Assembly (NCBI GenBank): GCA_030562195.1
Contig: CM060200.1
Location: forward strand, 21,181,023 to 21,245,022
Direction: 5' to 3'
Length of the DNA: 64,000 nucleotides
Source of the DNA: Nipponacmea schrenckii
Taxonomy: Eukaryota > Mollusca > Gastropoda > Lottiidae
Shown: positions 1-12,900 of the stretch, piece by piece
Layout of the letters: each line of letters starts with the position of its first letter
Numbering within the stretch: the stretch's first letter is position 1
Position numbers and translations under genes: made by a program
Notes under the pieces: generated by a model
What the model saw: only the letters and a program-made list of their open reading frames with translations
The model's database searches: none
What the model was told of the DNA's origin: nothing

Positions 1-2190
1 GTGGTTCAAAAACAAAAATTTAAAAGCTTAAAAGCCTTGAAAAGCAAATACAAACTTATTCCGTCCTGAAACTCAAACACTCAAATACAAAACAAATGGC
101 ATTTGAAAATCACATAAAATCTCAGAATTTAAATTAAATCTTGCCAACAAGCTTGATGTTTGCTTCAATCATTAAAACAAAGTAGACTGCACAATTCATT
201 CTATAATTAGGTGGGATAGAATCGAAGATCTAGTGATATCAATAAGATGTTGGAAATAGCAAATGGCTAAATATCAATGGACTAGCACTACAGTCTGTCA
301 AACCATTATACACTCAATATGGCTTTAAGCCTTTTGTTAGAAATACTGCAACTTTAAGTCAAGAACTTTAACTGGTGGATACCTAGTCTAACATGAAAAT
401 TAATAAATACGATTCTCTCTTTTTAAGTTGATTATCAAATTTTTAATTTTTGATTTTTTGTGTGAATTAAATTCTGTTAGTATTATAAAAGTGCTAAGAA
501 ATAAAACAGTTTGGTTCAGTCTAATGTATTTTGATTATTCTAAAGCTATCAACTAACTCTTCTTTGTATATTTCTACAGTGCAATGTCAATGTAAAAGAG
601 GTGAAAAGCCTTTTCCTAAATGTGACACTTGAGAATTTGATTCAATACTCCACTGCTCATACAAATTCCCCACACTTTCCTTTTGAAAATAAAATGTGAG
701 AATCTGGAAATTATTCCACTTTTCCCTTTAAAGTATTGTCATTTTAACATGTAAAGCATTTATTATTATTATTATTATTATCATTATTATTATAATTATG
801 TAAATCATGTAGCACCTTTATGTTAGTCAGCCAGTAGTGAACTAACCGAACCACTGCAGCCAAAGTTTTAGCATATGTACTATAAGATACAATCTTTTTA
901 AATTACAAATTATTCCTAATCTTAAATTCTAATAAATCCAGAAAATTTACTACTTAACAGCTTCACACGAACAAAAACGCAAAACATAAACAAAACAGAG
1001 ATACACAGACACTTTTCAGACACAGACACTTCTCAAGTGAAGCCAAAGTGACTAATACAATCGCAGAATGGTATCAGGTGTTTTATCAATATGGGTTTAC
1101 CCTTAATAAAAATACAGGACGTCGGGGCTAAGAAATATGAAAGAGAAAAGTAAAAATAGAAAGAATAAGCATGCACATCTGTTATTTGAAATGAACATTA
1201 TTAGTAACAAGAATTTCAAAAAATATTTGAAGTCAGTCTAAGAAACTTGAAAAACAAGGATTTGTTACATTGTTGAAACAAATCTAAAATATGTTCATCC
1301 TTGAGAATTTTCATTTGGCACAAAAAGGAAAAGAACTGGACACAAAACCTAAAATAATCCAGCCCTGATAATAAAATTTTAAATCTACATACTCAAAATC
1401 TCTGATGACTTCATTATTGTGCATGTGTAAATTGGACAAGTTAAAGCTTAAAGTGTATTGGATATGGTTTGATTTAGTTTCAATTTCAAACTCCAAAATC
1501 TGCCATGGGCAGGAACAAAAACTTTGTTTAAAATCTCTCTTATAGTCAATTGTTTCAACAAAATTTCAATTCCTTTTTAAAAACTATCTGAAAACTAACT
1601 GCGAAATGGGAATAAAAGCAAAATTTTATTCAATCTATTGTAAATATTGGAAAAAATTAGAGTCACAATTTCAACAATTTACCCTTATTTCAAATGCCTG
1701 TGAAACATAAAAAAACATGCAGAGTTTATAAAAAAAAATCATAATGGACATAATACTTGCAGAATAGTGCCAATGCAACAACATGCAAATATTGGTCATG
1801 ACATTACAAGATAATCTATGTACAGGAGACCACTGAATACTTTTTGTTTATAACCAAATGACTACATTTTGCATGAAAAGAAGATATTAACATTTCAAAC
1901 AACACACATTGAAAACCCTGATTTATTGTGAATGAATATAGAGAATCCATGCCACATTTTCACTAAATTTTAAGTTGAAATAATAATTAGTGTATCCAAA
2001 AAGAGAAAAAAATGTGCTAAAAAATTGGTTATATATTGTATGTGTAAATACACCCATAATTTGACATTATTCATAGGTGTAATAAACTTTATAATATGTC
2101 AAAAAATGTGACATTATGATGTGAAGTTAGAATATCAACATACCAAAACCATGCCACTTATATCTAGAAAATTATATTTTTGTATGAATC
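1..2190. other. Left-edge stretch with no recognisable gene
   Basis: AT-rich sequence with no convincing exon on either strand. The gene at 2.2-4.2 kb must continue leftwards, because its leftmost exon ends in a good donor. I could not identify its next exon here, so this is probably intron. The longest minus-strand frame (about 1311-1496) has no clear acceptor in phase and no recognisable domain. A short (TTA)n tract lies near 760-798. Confidence 0.6.
759..798. repeat. (TTA)n microsatellite
   Basis: About a dozen TTA/ATT units with one TCA interruption. It is a simple repeat with no coding context. Confidence 0.9.
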
Positions 2191-2199
2191 TTAACTTAC

Positions 2200-4176
2200 C
2201 CTTTGTCCTAATTTCTCCATCCTTTCTTTTCTTGATCGAAGAAGTTTGGATTTTTCTTCCAACATTCTCTCCATCTCTTCTTCATCATACTGAAAAGAAT
2301 CAACCATTTTGAATTATTCGATACTGATATTTCTTAGAGGTTCTTCAAAAAATTTACAGAACATTAAGTATTGAAAACAAAAAAATTGAATATCATAGAG
2401 TACCAATCAGACAATAACATGGCTAAATACAGAACAAGGACTGTCTTCAAACAGAAAATATGTTTGGGACACGAGATCTTTTCATGGGAAACAAATTGAA
2501 ATCTGAAATCAAACTCAAGAATCTTACATCTTTATCAAATCTTGTTTTCTTTTCTCGTTCATCTTTTAATCTACGTCTTTCTTCTCTTGCTTCCTCTCTT
2601 ATATCAATTTCAGCCTTTTCCTATTTTATATAATCATTTATCAATTTATTATAATATACTTTATAAAACTTGGGTACATAATCATATAAAACTAAGAACA
2701 AAACTACTTATCAACTGCAGGCAAATGATTACAATTTAGGATACATCAATACTTAATTTATTTAGAACAATCTCTTCTTTACCTTGGCTTTAGCAATCCT
2801 ACTACGTAACCTTTCTCTAACAGATGAACCTTTGGCTGTAGCTCTACTCATAGTAGAAGCTTGTGTATCATCGGCACCAGTACTTTCTAATGTTCCTGTT
2901 CTCTCTAATTTCTTTTCTCTCTCTATAATCAAGATATAATCCTGTTGATTTTTAGCTTCAATGTAATTATCTTTTATTAATCCAATGATAACCGTAGGAT
3001 TCATATATTAATTAACATAATTGGTAACAAGGGAAAACTCATCTGATAACTATTCCATTTTTTTTTATCTAGATAATCATTTATAAAAATTTATTTCAAA
3101 CTGAGATCTTTAAGAAATCTCTTTAAGAAATTAGCTAAGACAAATATAACTAACTGATGTTAAAATGTTAAAAAGCCACCTGAAACTTACCTTCAGCCCT
3201 GACTGTTTCTGAGATGATCTCTAACTGTTCCTGAATCCTAGCTGTGGTGGTAGTAGTAGTAATACTTTCTTCTTCATCTCTTGGCATCGGCACAGTACCA
3301 TCAGCAGTATAGTCAGCTGATGTCTCCAGAGCTGATCTTTGAGCTTCCAATTCCTCTAACTCTGTTTCGTCAAGTTTCTTACGACTCTTCTTTTTAACAG
3401 TTTTCATTTCTCCTGCTAAATCATCTGCTGGACTTTTCAGTTTAGAAAGCTACAATTATAAGGTAAATCATAAAGAGATGATTAATTGCAACAGAATACA
3501 AAAATTCAGTTGTTTATCTGCATGACACATTTATTTCAATCTATTATTTTTTTTTCAAAACCATGCTTCATTGAACACATAAGCTCACCTCTCTGAGTTT
3601 CTTTCTGTGTTTAGTTCTTAATTCTTTTTTCAAAGCTGTAGAGTGTGCAGCATCTTCCAGTATCTGAAATAACAATATAAAATAATTGCACTTTCTGTTT
3701 CAATATATTTTAGAAGTAAATAGTGATAAAAGGGTTATACATTTTCATATATATAATCTCAGAATTTTTTTTCAAATACCAGTAGTCTAAACTTACCTCT
3801 GCAGCAGATGAATCTCCCTCAGTTTGTGAAAAGGCTTGATAAGCTGCCTCTGTGTCCGAATCCTGAAATAACAATAGTAGCATAAAACCCCTCCCCTATC
3901 ATTTTACATTACACCAGCTGCTGTCCATCAAAGGTGGTTCAGGTGTTATCCAGAGGTCACCCTTATTCAAATGTCTATGGGCCTTAATCAGAACCCTTAG
4001 CTTTTTAGTCATTTATGTCTCATTTCTATATAGAATCAAATGCCAAAGAGAAAAGTCCTTCTTCTACAGCTTTAATTACAACTCACCAAGGCAGGATTAG
4101 AATGACCATCTCCATCAACCTCTTCATTATCTATCAATGGTTGTCTTTTACTTCTCTTTTTACGTTTTTCTGCCAT
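2200..4176 (-). CDS. Highly charged coiled-coil-like protein, 5' part of gene (7 exons, partial)
   Basis: Exons (minus strand): 4087-4176, 3797-3862, 3589-3663, 3191-3449, 2783-2922, 2528-2620 and 2200-2289. All have GT/AG sites, and the phases join without a stop to give 271 residues. The start is the ATG at 4176, reading MAEKRKKRSKRQPLID. The N-terminus is a basic cluster. A stretch rich in Glu, Asp, Ser and Thr follows, including a run of six Thr near residue 145. The last three exons are dominated by Glu/Lys/Arg heptad-like sequence (EEAREERRRLKDEREKK and EEEMERMLEEKSKLLRSRKE), which predicts long helices or coiled coil. The last exon ends in a good donor (AAAGG then gtaag), so the gene continues to the left. 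I do not recognise the family. A ciliary, cytoskeletal or RNA-associated scaffold would fit the composition, but that is only a guess. Confidence is high that it is coding and low on function. Confidence 0.82.
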
Positions 4177-5017
4177 TTTAAATCTAAATAATAATTTATA
4201 TTAAGACAGCCCAGACAATTCAAAATGAAATGAGTTATAATTGTCATGATAGAACAATGACAGGAGAGTAACCAAGATCAATCACAGGCATTAACAGATT
4301 ACAGAAGTATCATAATGTTTGTTTGAAGGCAGAATAACATTTACTTTGATGCCATGATGGACTCAATTCTAAACAGACCCCCCCCCCCTCTTTTTATCCG
4401 AATCAAATGCCCCACAATCAAGCAAATATCTACCTTTTATTTAACAAATGTTACATAAAAAATCCTTCGATGTTTGTAATTAATTACTTAAAGTAATCTA
4501 AAATAAAAAACACTTCTTCAGAGGTCCATTTTTCTGATTAATTTGGCAAATCCAAACGTGAAAAAACTTGTTATCATCGGCGGCTATAGAGGGTTACATG
4601 TAAACATTAGAGAGCTTCAAATAAGGGAAATAACTTTTCGTCTTCAGACTACTATTAATTTTTGATAAATAAGAACACGGATTTATGCAGGCTACTATTA
4701 ATTCATCTTCAACTTTAGATTTGTAAGGCCCTACTGAAAATAGCCTATAGGCTACATGTAACTGTTTTATCCCAAATTGTGTCCTTTATATACTGGTACA
4801 ATGACATTATCTAAAAATTCAATGCAACTAACCCTCCAATTATTTTTCTAAAAAATCTTCGATATTCTTATATTTCTTCAAAAGTCTTCTAATTACTTAC
4901 TTTGATAAACATATAAACCAATGTAACTTTTAATTCAATTTATAAATAAACATAGAGAATTTCATTGACTAGATAAGTGACTTTGATAAACACTAACAAA
5001 ATAAGCCTCTTCATTTG
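4177..5017. other. 5' flank of the charged-protein gene
   Basis: No exon was seen. It presumably holds the minus-strand promoter and 5' UTR. It includes a poly-C run near 4379-4389 and a small GC-richer patch near 4577-4595. No TATA box or other site could be assigned with confidence. Confidence 0.5.
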
Positions 5018-5225
5018 GTAGAGTATAATACGAAGATCGAAGGTCGCAGACCTGTATAATCCGAAGATCGCAGACCCCCAACTATAATCCGCAGACCCCC
5101 CTATACTATAATCCGCAGACCCCCTATACTATATTCCGCAGACCCCCCATTACTATATTCAGCAGACCCCAACTATAATCCACAGAACCCCTATACTATA
5201 TTCCGCAGACCCCAACTATAATCCA

Positions 5226-5842
5226 CCTTTTTGAAATGTAAGTGAGAAACTCCTTCACAAATATCTTTCACAATTTTTTCCAGAAGTTGATGGAAATCTG
5301 AGGGGTCATCTAAGGGTGTCCACAAAATTGACCTACTGGAGCAAATTGTTCATGCCAAAGGGATTGAAACTAAATGCTTAATATGCGAACATGATCGCCA
5401 TAAGATCATCACCGAGAAATTTTGAAACATTCTGATGATTAAATGAATCCAGCAAAGAACACTCTTTCAACATTTGGGTTTTGTAGAATTCTCCATCCCC
5501 AAGAATTTTTTTTACCACAACTACATCCTTATCATAAGCAACCTTAAACACTGTGCCAAAAGCACCACTCCCAATTTCCCCTAAATTTGACATGTCTTTC
5601 CACTCAAATTTGGAAAATTGACAAAGCTCCTTATCCTTCTTTACAGATATTTGTGAAGGTATTCTAAACATGAGTAAAGAAATTTTGGAAACACTCTCAA
5701 GAGAATCAAAATTACAACTGAAGTATATATCATTTCATTTATGTAATATAAGGCATTTAGACAGAGTGTGCAAAAAGGGGGAAATAGTCTTTATGGCCCA
5801 GTGTACAAGGGCAATATATGAATCAGCAGAGGAAATTCTCAT
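5226..5842 (-). pseudogene. Degenerate protein-kinase fragment inside the fold-back element
   Basis: The minus strand from 5671 to 5378 encodes a kinase N-lobe: glycine loop GSGAFGTVFKV, the lysine strand VVVVKKI, and an alpha-C-like segment KECSLLDSFNHQNVSKFLG. Beyond that point the frame shifts and gains stops, but kinase-like sequence continues in other frames (SFNPFGMNNLLQ, then DFHQLLEKIVKDICEGVSHL, which resembles helix alpha-E). It breaks off just before the catalytic loop, at the left repeat array. No HRD or DFG motif is present. An N-terminal helical extension can be followed back to an ATG at 5842 with one in-frame TGA. This is a truncated, frame-broken kinase copy without catalytic ability, probably carried by the element. 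A decaying host kinase engulfed by two repeat arrays is a less likely alternative. Confidence 0.75.
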
Positions 5843-6034
5843 TATTGTAATGCCGAGCCAGTCCTTTGAAGTCAAAGATCAATCGTATTCAAAGCTTTGG
5901 ACGTCATAAAATAAATCAAAATATTGTGACCTTGCAACATCTTATAACTTGTATACCATTCAGACACTATACATAAATGAAGTGAATAAAATTAATATTG
6001 AAAATGTGAAAAAACCTACAGCTTTTGAAGATAG

Positions 6035-6690
6035 CTGGGGTCTGCAGAATATAGTTTGGGGTCTGCGGATTATAGTTGGGGTCTGCGAATATAGTATAGG
6101 GGGTCTGTGGATTATAGTTGGGGTCTGCAGGATATAGTATAGGGGGTCTGTGGATTATATAGTTGGGGTCTGCGGAATATAGTATAGGGGGTCTGTGGAT
6201 TATGGTGGGGTCTGCAGATTCTAGTATAGGGGGTCTGCGGATTATAGTTGGGGTCTGCGGAATATAGTATAGGGGGTCTGTGGATTATGGTTGGGGTCTG
6301 CAGATTCTAGTATAGGGGGTCTGCAGATTATAGTTGGGTCTGCGGAATATAGTATAGGGGGTTTGCGGATTATAGTTGGGGTCTGCGGATTCTAGTATAG
6401 AGTTTCTGTGGATTATAGATTGGGTCAGCAGAATATAGTATAGGGGGTCTGCGGAATATAGTTGGGGGTCTGCGGAATATAGTATAGGGGGTCTGCGGAT
6501 TATAGTTGGGGTCTGCAGAATATAATATAGGGGTCTGCGGATTATAGTTGGGGTTTGCGGAATATAGTATAGGGGTTCTGTGGATTATAGTTGGGGTCTG
6601 CGGAATATAGTATAGGGGGTCTGCGGATTATAGTTGGGGTCTGCGGAATATAGTATAGGGGTTCTGCGGATAATAGTTGAGGGTCTGCAA
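6035..6690. repeat. Tandem array of about 43-bp units (right arm of fold-back element)
   Basis: Roughly 15 copies of a two-part unit: GTCTGCGGATTATAGTTGGG followed by GTCTGCGGAATATAGTATAG plus GGG. The units vary by point changes (GCAG/GCGG, TGTGG). The same unit appears inverted at about 5075-5225. Confidence 0.92.
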
Positions 6691-6877
6691 TCATCGGATT
6701 ATACAGATCTGCGATCTTCGATCTTCGGATTATACACTACCCATTCAGTTACATCAGAAGGTATTTCTAGTTCTTCTATTGTGTGAACTTGTTATAAAAG
6801 CAACTCTGCGTTTCTCTGAAAGTCATCTTTCATCCAATTAACAAAACAAAAAAACACAAGGCAAAAGTAATACAAAA

Positions 6878-6883
6878 TTTATT
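6878..6883 (-). promoter_or_regulatory. Poly(A) signal of the EGF-repeat gene
   Basis: TTTATT on the + strand reads AATAAA on the minus strand, about 90 nt past the stop codon at 6972. It implies a very short 3' UTR. Confidence 0.6.
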
Positions 6884-6971
6884 TTGATCTTAAATTATTT
6901 CAGTTTTCATTTTTTAGTCTTTTCTATTTCAATAAACCTCAAATAAAACATGAGTGGCCATTCATAGGAAT

Positions 6972-9900
6972 TCAATTTGTACAAGTTGCACCAAAATATC
7001 CAGGTGGACATATACAGTTAAATTCACCATTAGAGTTTTCAAAACACATTCCACCATTACAAGGATTGGGTGAACAACCTATACTTGACGTCCTTGATTC
7101 ACATATCGCACCCTGAAATTACAATGATAAAAAGATATGAAAGATTATACAATAATTTATAGGCATAAAATATTTGGTCAAATTTACAAGAACTTTTAAA
7201 TTAAAATCTAGCGAATTGTGTCCCTGAATGTATCTAAAGTTTTAACTTAAAAAATCCAACAGTTATCTTTAAATACCCAAACTATTTTAATATTTGTTTA
7301 TGTTAAGGTACTGTATTGGTATCACTCAGCACATAAATCTATATGAAATTATTCGAATGCATTCAAACGCGTGCAGTAAAATGCCTGAATGAAAGAAGCA
7401 ATTCCTAACTCTCCTAAAGCAGTTTGTATCAGATGTTTCTCAAACTCAATGAAGACTTACAGTGTAGCCGTTGGAGCAGTCACAAACTGGTTTGTTTTCC
7501 ACAACCCAACAATCAGCATTATTTAAACAAGGACTTGGTGTACATGCATCTGCTGTAGCTAAAAAAAATATCAAATCATAAATAATATAGACTTTTTGAT
7601 TAATATACCTAGAAGTTAGATAGAATGAATTATCCATACATTTATAATTCTGAACTGATCGAATTCTTAAAATTTACATGCAAGCAGATTAGCAATTAAA
7701 ATATTAATATATATATGTATATTAAAAGTAAAGGAGAACGTTCGTACACTAAAACATCAAATTCTGAGAAGATGTTTCCAGAGAACTAACATCAATATAA
7801 GGAAATTCTAAGAACCCTCAAACTATACTTACATACTACATATTGACAATATAACCCTTCATATTTATTAGGACATTCACAAAATATACCAAATTCATCT
7901 GTAAAACATGTTCCACCATTTCGACAAGGATTCTGGTCGCAATTAGTCATTTTAGTTTCACAGCTCTTTCCTGCAATTATGTTGGAGAAAGTTTCAGACT
8001 AAATATGTTTCAGACTGAATAAATCCAAGACTTCGTGTTAGAATTGAAACAAAAACAAAACACAAATACTACATTCTAATCAGAAAAACTATGAAATCCT
8101 GCTGTTCGAGGAAGTAGTTTGAATCTTTGGTATTTGTAAGTTAGGTATCAGATTAGATTTGTTCAAACACATAACACATGTTAATACTTAATATAGTAAT
8201 AGCTCAAAACAACAACTCTGATACTCAGATCTTCAAGATTCACTTAATAATAAAAACGGTGCATACTCTACTCATAATTATACAGTCATATGTCCAAGTG
8301 TACCTCCATTATTCTCTATTGAGTCTTGAAATATTGAATAGTAAGATTTGCATTGGCATGAAGTATGAACTACAAAGACTGGAGTTGATGTTCAAAGTCA
8401 GTACATCGTTACTTTTCCTGATAATAGAAACAGTACCTGTATATTCTGGGGAACAGGAACAGAAGAAATCTGCATTTCTCACTGAACAAACACCATTTTC
8501 ACAGGGATTGGAACTACATGGATCAAATTTGGAACCACAATTTCTGCCTGCAACAGAGAATTTTAAAGTTTTTACAACATCTTACACTAATTAATGAATT
8601 AAACATCAAGAGGTGAAAAAAATGAATGGATAGATAGATGGATGGACAGATGAATGAATAAATGAATGGATTCTTCTAGAATAGTTATCATATATATGTA
8701 TTTTTAAAGATTGTTATATAGTCCCTGTATTTCCCATTATTTCAAGACCAACACGATGCTTGATTTAAGAAGCATGATCTCAGAGATTGAAATATATTTA
8801 CCTGTAAAACCTTGTAAACACAAACATTGATAGACTGTACCAGCCTGAGTACAGGTGGCATTATTTAAACAGGGTTTATCATCACAGGGTTGTTTAATAA
8901 TCTCACACTGTATACCTATAGAATAACAATAGGTTAATATAATAGCTTTTGATTAGTTAAAATGTTCCTGTGACAATGTAAGAATGATACTTAAGCGACA
9001 TTTAGGGGTAGGAATAAATAGGGGTAAATAATGAACACAGTTTTTATAGTACCGTATACTTCTCTTAAATTTATTAACAATAATACACATTGTTTCAACA
9101 ATTAAACTGTCATCATCAGGTGAACAAGGAGTAGTATACCATAAAAATTGTGTTCATTATTAATGTAAGAGTGAGAAGGACTGAAATAAACCAAAAATAG
9201 CCTCTGAAAATGCACTGAAATTATTGCTTTCACGGGAGCTTAAAATAATTTATCCTATCTTTCTTACTAGTTCTAATCTTATATTTAGCTCATTTGTAGG
9301 CAAACCCAGTATCGGATTAGAATTTTAAATAGCACTATGGAAAGCTGAAATTGAGCTTCATCAGTTTGTGATTCCATCATTAAGACAACTTTCAAAAGAA
9401 TCTGAAAAAAATACAGAATCTGAACTCAAGTCTTTATGTGTTAGTTCCAGACATCAAATACTAAAGAAAGATTTACCAGAATAGTTTTCACTACAGTTAC
9501 AAGTGAAACTGTTGGCTGTATTGGTACATGTACCATTATGAAGACAAGGACTACTATCACAGGCTTTTACTTCTGTTTCACATTTTGCACCAGTGTACCG
9601 TAATGGGCAATTACATCTATATCCATTTGTACCACTTCGTTCACAAATACCATTGTTAAAACATGGTTTTAAATCACAAGGTGACTGTTGTATTTCACAA
9701 CTACTCCCTAGAAGTAAAAATTACATTACACTTATATTACACTTATATTACAATTACATTTACATTACATTACAAAGCAAAAGAATTATTTCCAAGATTC
9801 ATTCAATATTGAGAATTTTCTGGTTGCATGTAAAGCACATGGGATTTCAGTTAATTTTACAAAAATTTTTTGAACTGACCTGTGAACCCTGTTAAGCACT

Positions 9901-12900
9901 GACATTTTGGTTCACCATTTACAATGACACACTGTCCATTGATACAGTTGGTTTGATCACAAGTTGGTAGACGTGTATCACAATTCTTGCCAGTAAACCC
10001 TGGATCACAAATACAGCGATAGGCAGTAGCATTAATACTACTACAACTACCATTGACACAAGGTTTGACAGCACAGGGAAGTCTAGTTTCACAGATACTA
10101 CCAGTGTATTGGGGCTCACAACGGCACGAGTACTGCAAGCCGTTATTGGAACAAGATCCATTGTTCAAGCATGGTGAACTTCCACAAGGGACAGGTACCT
10201 CACAATTTCTGCCTGTAAAGTTTGTTGGACATCTACATGTGAAAGATGTACCATTGGCAATGCATGTTCCAGAATTCAAACATGGCTGTCCTGAACATGG
10301 ACGTAATGAAGTCTCGCATCTTTCTCCAGAAAACCCACTGTCACATATACACTTGAAGTTGTTTCCGATCACAAAGCAGCTACCATTATTCATACAAGGT
10401 GAACTACCACATGTGTTGTATCTAGCACAAGTAGGTCCGACATAAAATGCAGGACATTGACAACTATATGAAAATCCCACAGTAGTACAGTTTCCTCCAT
10501 TTAAACATGGAGAGCTCCAGCAAGGGAGATAATTATCACAATTTTTACCGGAATATTGAATAGAACATTGACAACTATAATCTGTTAATCCAATATTATT
10601 ACATTGACCACTGTTCAAGCATGGGAAACTGGCACATGGCAGAAAGGATTCACAGTTCTTTCCTGTTGTACTTGGTGAGCATGAACAGGAATATGTACTA
10701 TTGTCAACATTAATACAGGCTGAGTTTTGTAGGCACGGACTTGAAGAGCATGGAAGGAAACTTTCACAAGCACTTCCAGTATATCCTAATGTACAAACAC
10801 ATTGATAACCTGTAGCGGTTTCAACACAAACTCCTCCATTTTTACATGGCTTGTCCTGACAAAATAGTCTTCTGGTACAACTAGGTCCAGCAAAGGGTGG
10901 AGCACATTTACATTCATAACTATCTCCTTTATTTATGCAAGAACCACCATTAGCACACTGTTTTGTTGCACAAGGCTGAATAGTTTCACATAATGTTCCT
11001 GTAAACTCTACAGCACAGGAGCATCGATATGCTGGAGATTGGCCAATTAGATTAATACACTGTCCATTATTTTGACATGGATAGGAAGAACAAGATAGAG
11101 AATTCTCACAATATTCTCCAGTGTAAGCAGACGTACAAATACAAACTTCTCTGCCATTCACCAAAGAGCATGCGGCTCCATTTTGACATAAATTTTTCTC
11201 ACACACTTTGATTTCTTGGCAGTCAGATCCAGAAAATGGTTCTGAACACTGGCAAGAATAATTACTTCCTTCAGTTTGACAAACACCATTGTTAAAACAT
11301 GGTTGAGATCCACAAGGATTGGGTGTATCGCAAGTTGGTCCAGTAAAAGTTAAAGGGCATGTACAATATGATGTGCCTTTTCTTAGAGTACACATTCCTC
11401 CATTTCTGCAAGGCGAGAGTAAACATTCATTAACTCTCATTTCACAATTATTACCTGAAACATAAAATGCAACAACATTGATTCAGTACAATCTAGATTC
11501 ATCTTAAAATCATCCAGAACAAATATTTGTCATACGTCATCCAAAAACTTCAGTCAGTATGTAAATGTTAAGGTGAATTTCTTTATAAGGTTTTCCATAG
11601 CAGCGCCCTGTTTCTGCAAGATGGAATTTTTTATTGTGAAACACAAGTGTATCTATTCCACATCTACAAGGATTTAAATTACCAATTCACCTGTAAATCC
11701 AGAAACACAATAACATTCATAATAACCATCCGCTAGTCCGGAGGCACAGAACTGTTTCCCTTGACGACAACAATAACCACCATTTTGACAGGGCTGTGAT
11801 AGACAAGGATCAACTCTGATAGAACACTTGTCCCCAGTGTACCCTGGTGAACATTGACATGTATATCTATTAATACCATCTTTACATTTACCTATGAAAA
11901 AAAATACAAATTCAATTCATTTTTCTTGCCACTAATGCTTATAACCTTTTCAAAAGATCACTTGAATCCTTTTAATTAGGAAAAAAGATTAATGTGACTT
12001 CACTGATATAATTCAATATATACATTTAACTTGTCAAAAATATTCCACAATAACTAAGTATTTACGTCTTTAAGATAAAAGCCTTATAATGGTGAACAAC
12101 TTGGACATGATTTTAATGGGGATCTATGTCTATTCGGGCTAACTCTTGTTAGTTTTGAGGGCAACCAAATGCAGTTTTCCAGCTCTCAATAACACATAGT
12201 GATTCTGAAAACAATGATTATATTCATGGGTTGCCTATTTCAAAGACCATGATAATTCTGTCAGAAAATATTGAATATTATGTCATATGATTGGGGCAGT
12301 TCAAAGGAACGATGAGGAGAAAGACGATAAGTAAGAAGTTACAAACCATTTTGTCCACAAACATTTGGTTGACATTCATTGATATTAATTTCACAGAAAC
12401 TACCAGAGAAACCTTGTAAACAAACACATGTTGGTGATGAACCTGGTAGATTTCCTGGTAAACAAATCCCATGATTCATGCAGGGATCTACAATACCAAA
12501 TAAATACAAAATATATAAAACAGAGTTATGTTATAGGAATACTACCTCTCAGAAAACTAATGTAAAATTTTGGAATCATTGAAAATAACATTTCAATCAT
12601 AATAAATATTCCAAGTCTTAAGTGTAACAAATATATTCATTTTATGAATTTCTTACCGTTATTTGTACAGAGCTGTTCCCGTTCACAATTAGCACCAGCT
12701 CTTTTAGCAGGACAGACACACACATATTCATTGGGTCTAGATTCACATACACCATTGTATAGACATGGTTGAGAAAAACAATAGTTTATCATTGATTCAC
12801 ATTTTTTACCTAAGAGAAATAAATTATAATTATTGTATTAATAATTAAAGGGTATGGTCTTGTTAATAAAAAATAGAAAAAATAATGAAATTCAATATGT

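Larger units (their letters stand above)
5018..6740. mobile_element. Fold-back transposable element with tandem-repeat inverted termini and a captured kinase fragment
   Basis: The two ends are inverted copies of each other. The left end starts GTAGAGTATAATACGAAGAT, and the reverse complement of the right end starts GTAGTGTATAATCCGAAGAT. The match continues for about 75 bp through CGCAGACC and CTGTATAATCCGA motifs. Inside each end lies a tandem array of the same unit (GTCTGCGGATTATAGTTGGG alternating with GTCTGCGGAATATAGTATAG, about 43 bp per pair). The left arm is short (about 5075-5225) and the right arm long (about 6035-6690). Between them lies unrelated sequence with a degenerate protein-kinase fragment. 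No transposase is visible, so it is non-autonomous. I could not identify a clean target-site duplication. It lies between two minus-strand genes, and its right end is about 140 bp from the poly(A) signal of the EGF gene. Confidence 0.85.

Noticed and set aside
1311..1496. 61-codon minus-strand frame as the next exon of the 2.2-4.2 kb gene
   Set aside because: No acceptor in the required phase and no charged coiled-coil character like the preceding exons.
8178..8594. 138-codon plus-strand frame
   Set aside because: It overlaps a short antisense EGF exon (8437-8547) and flanking intron; no domain or splice support on the plus strand.
10053..10445. Plus-strand open frame of 130 codons inside the EGF exon
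   Set aside because: Antisense shadow of the 1575-nt EGF exon. The Cys-rich minus frame is clearly the coding one.
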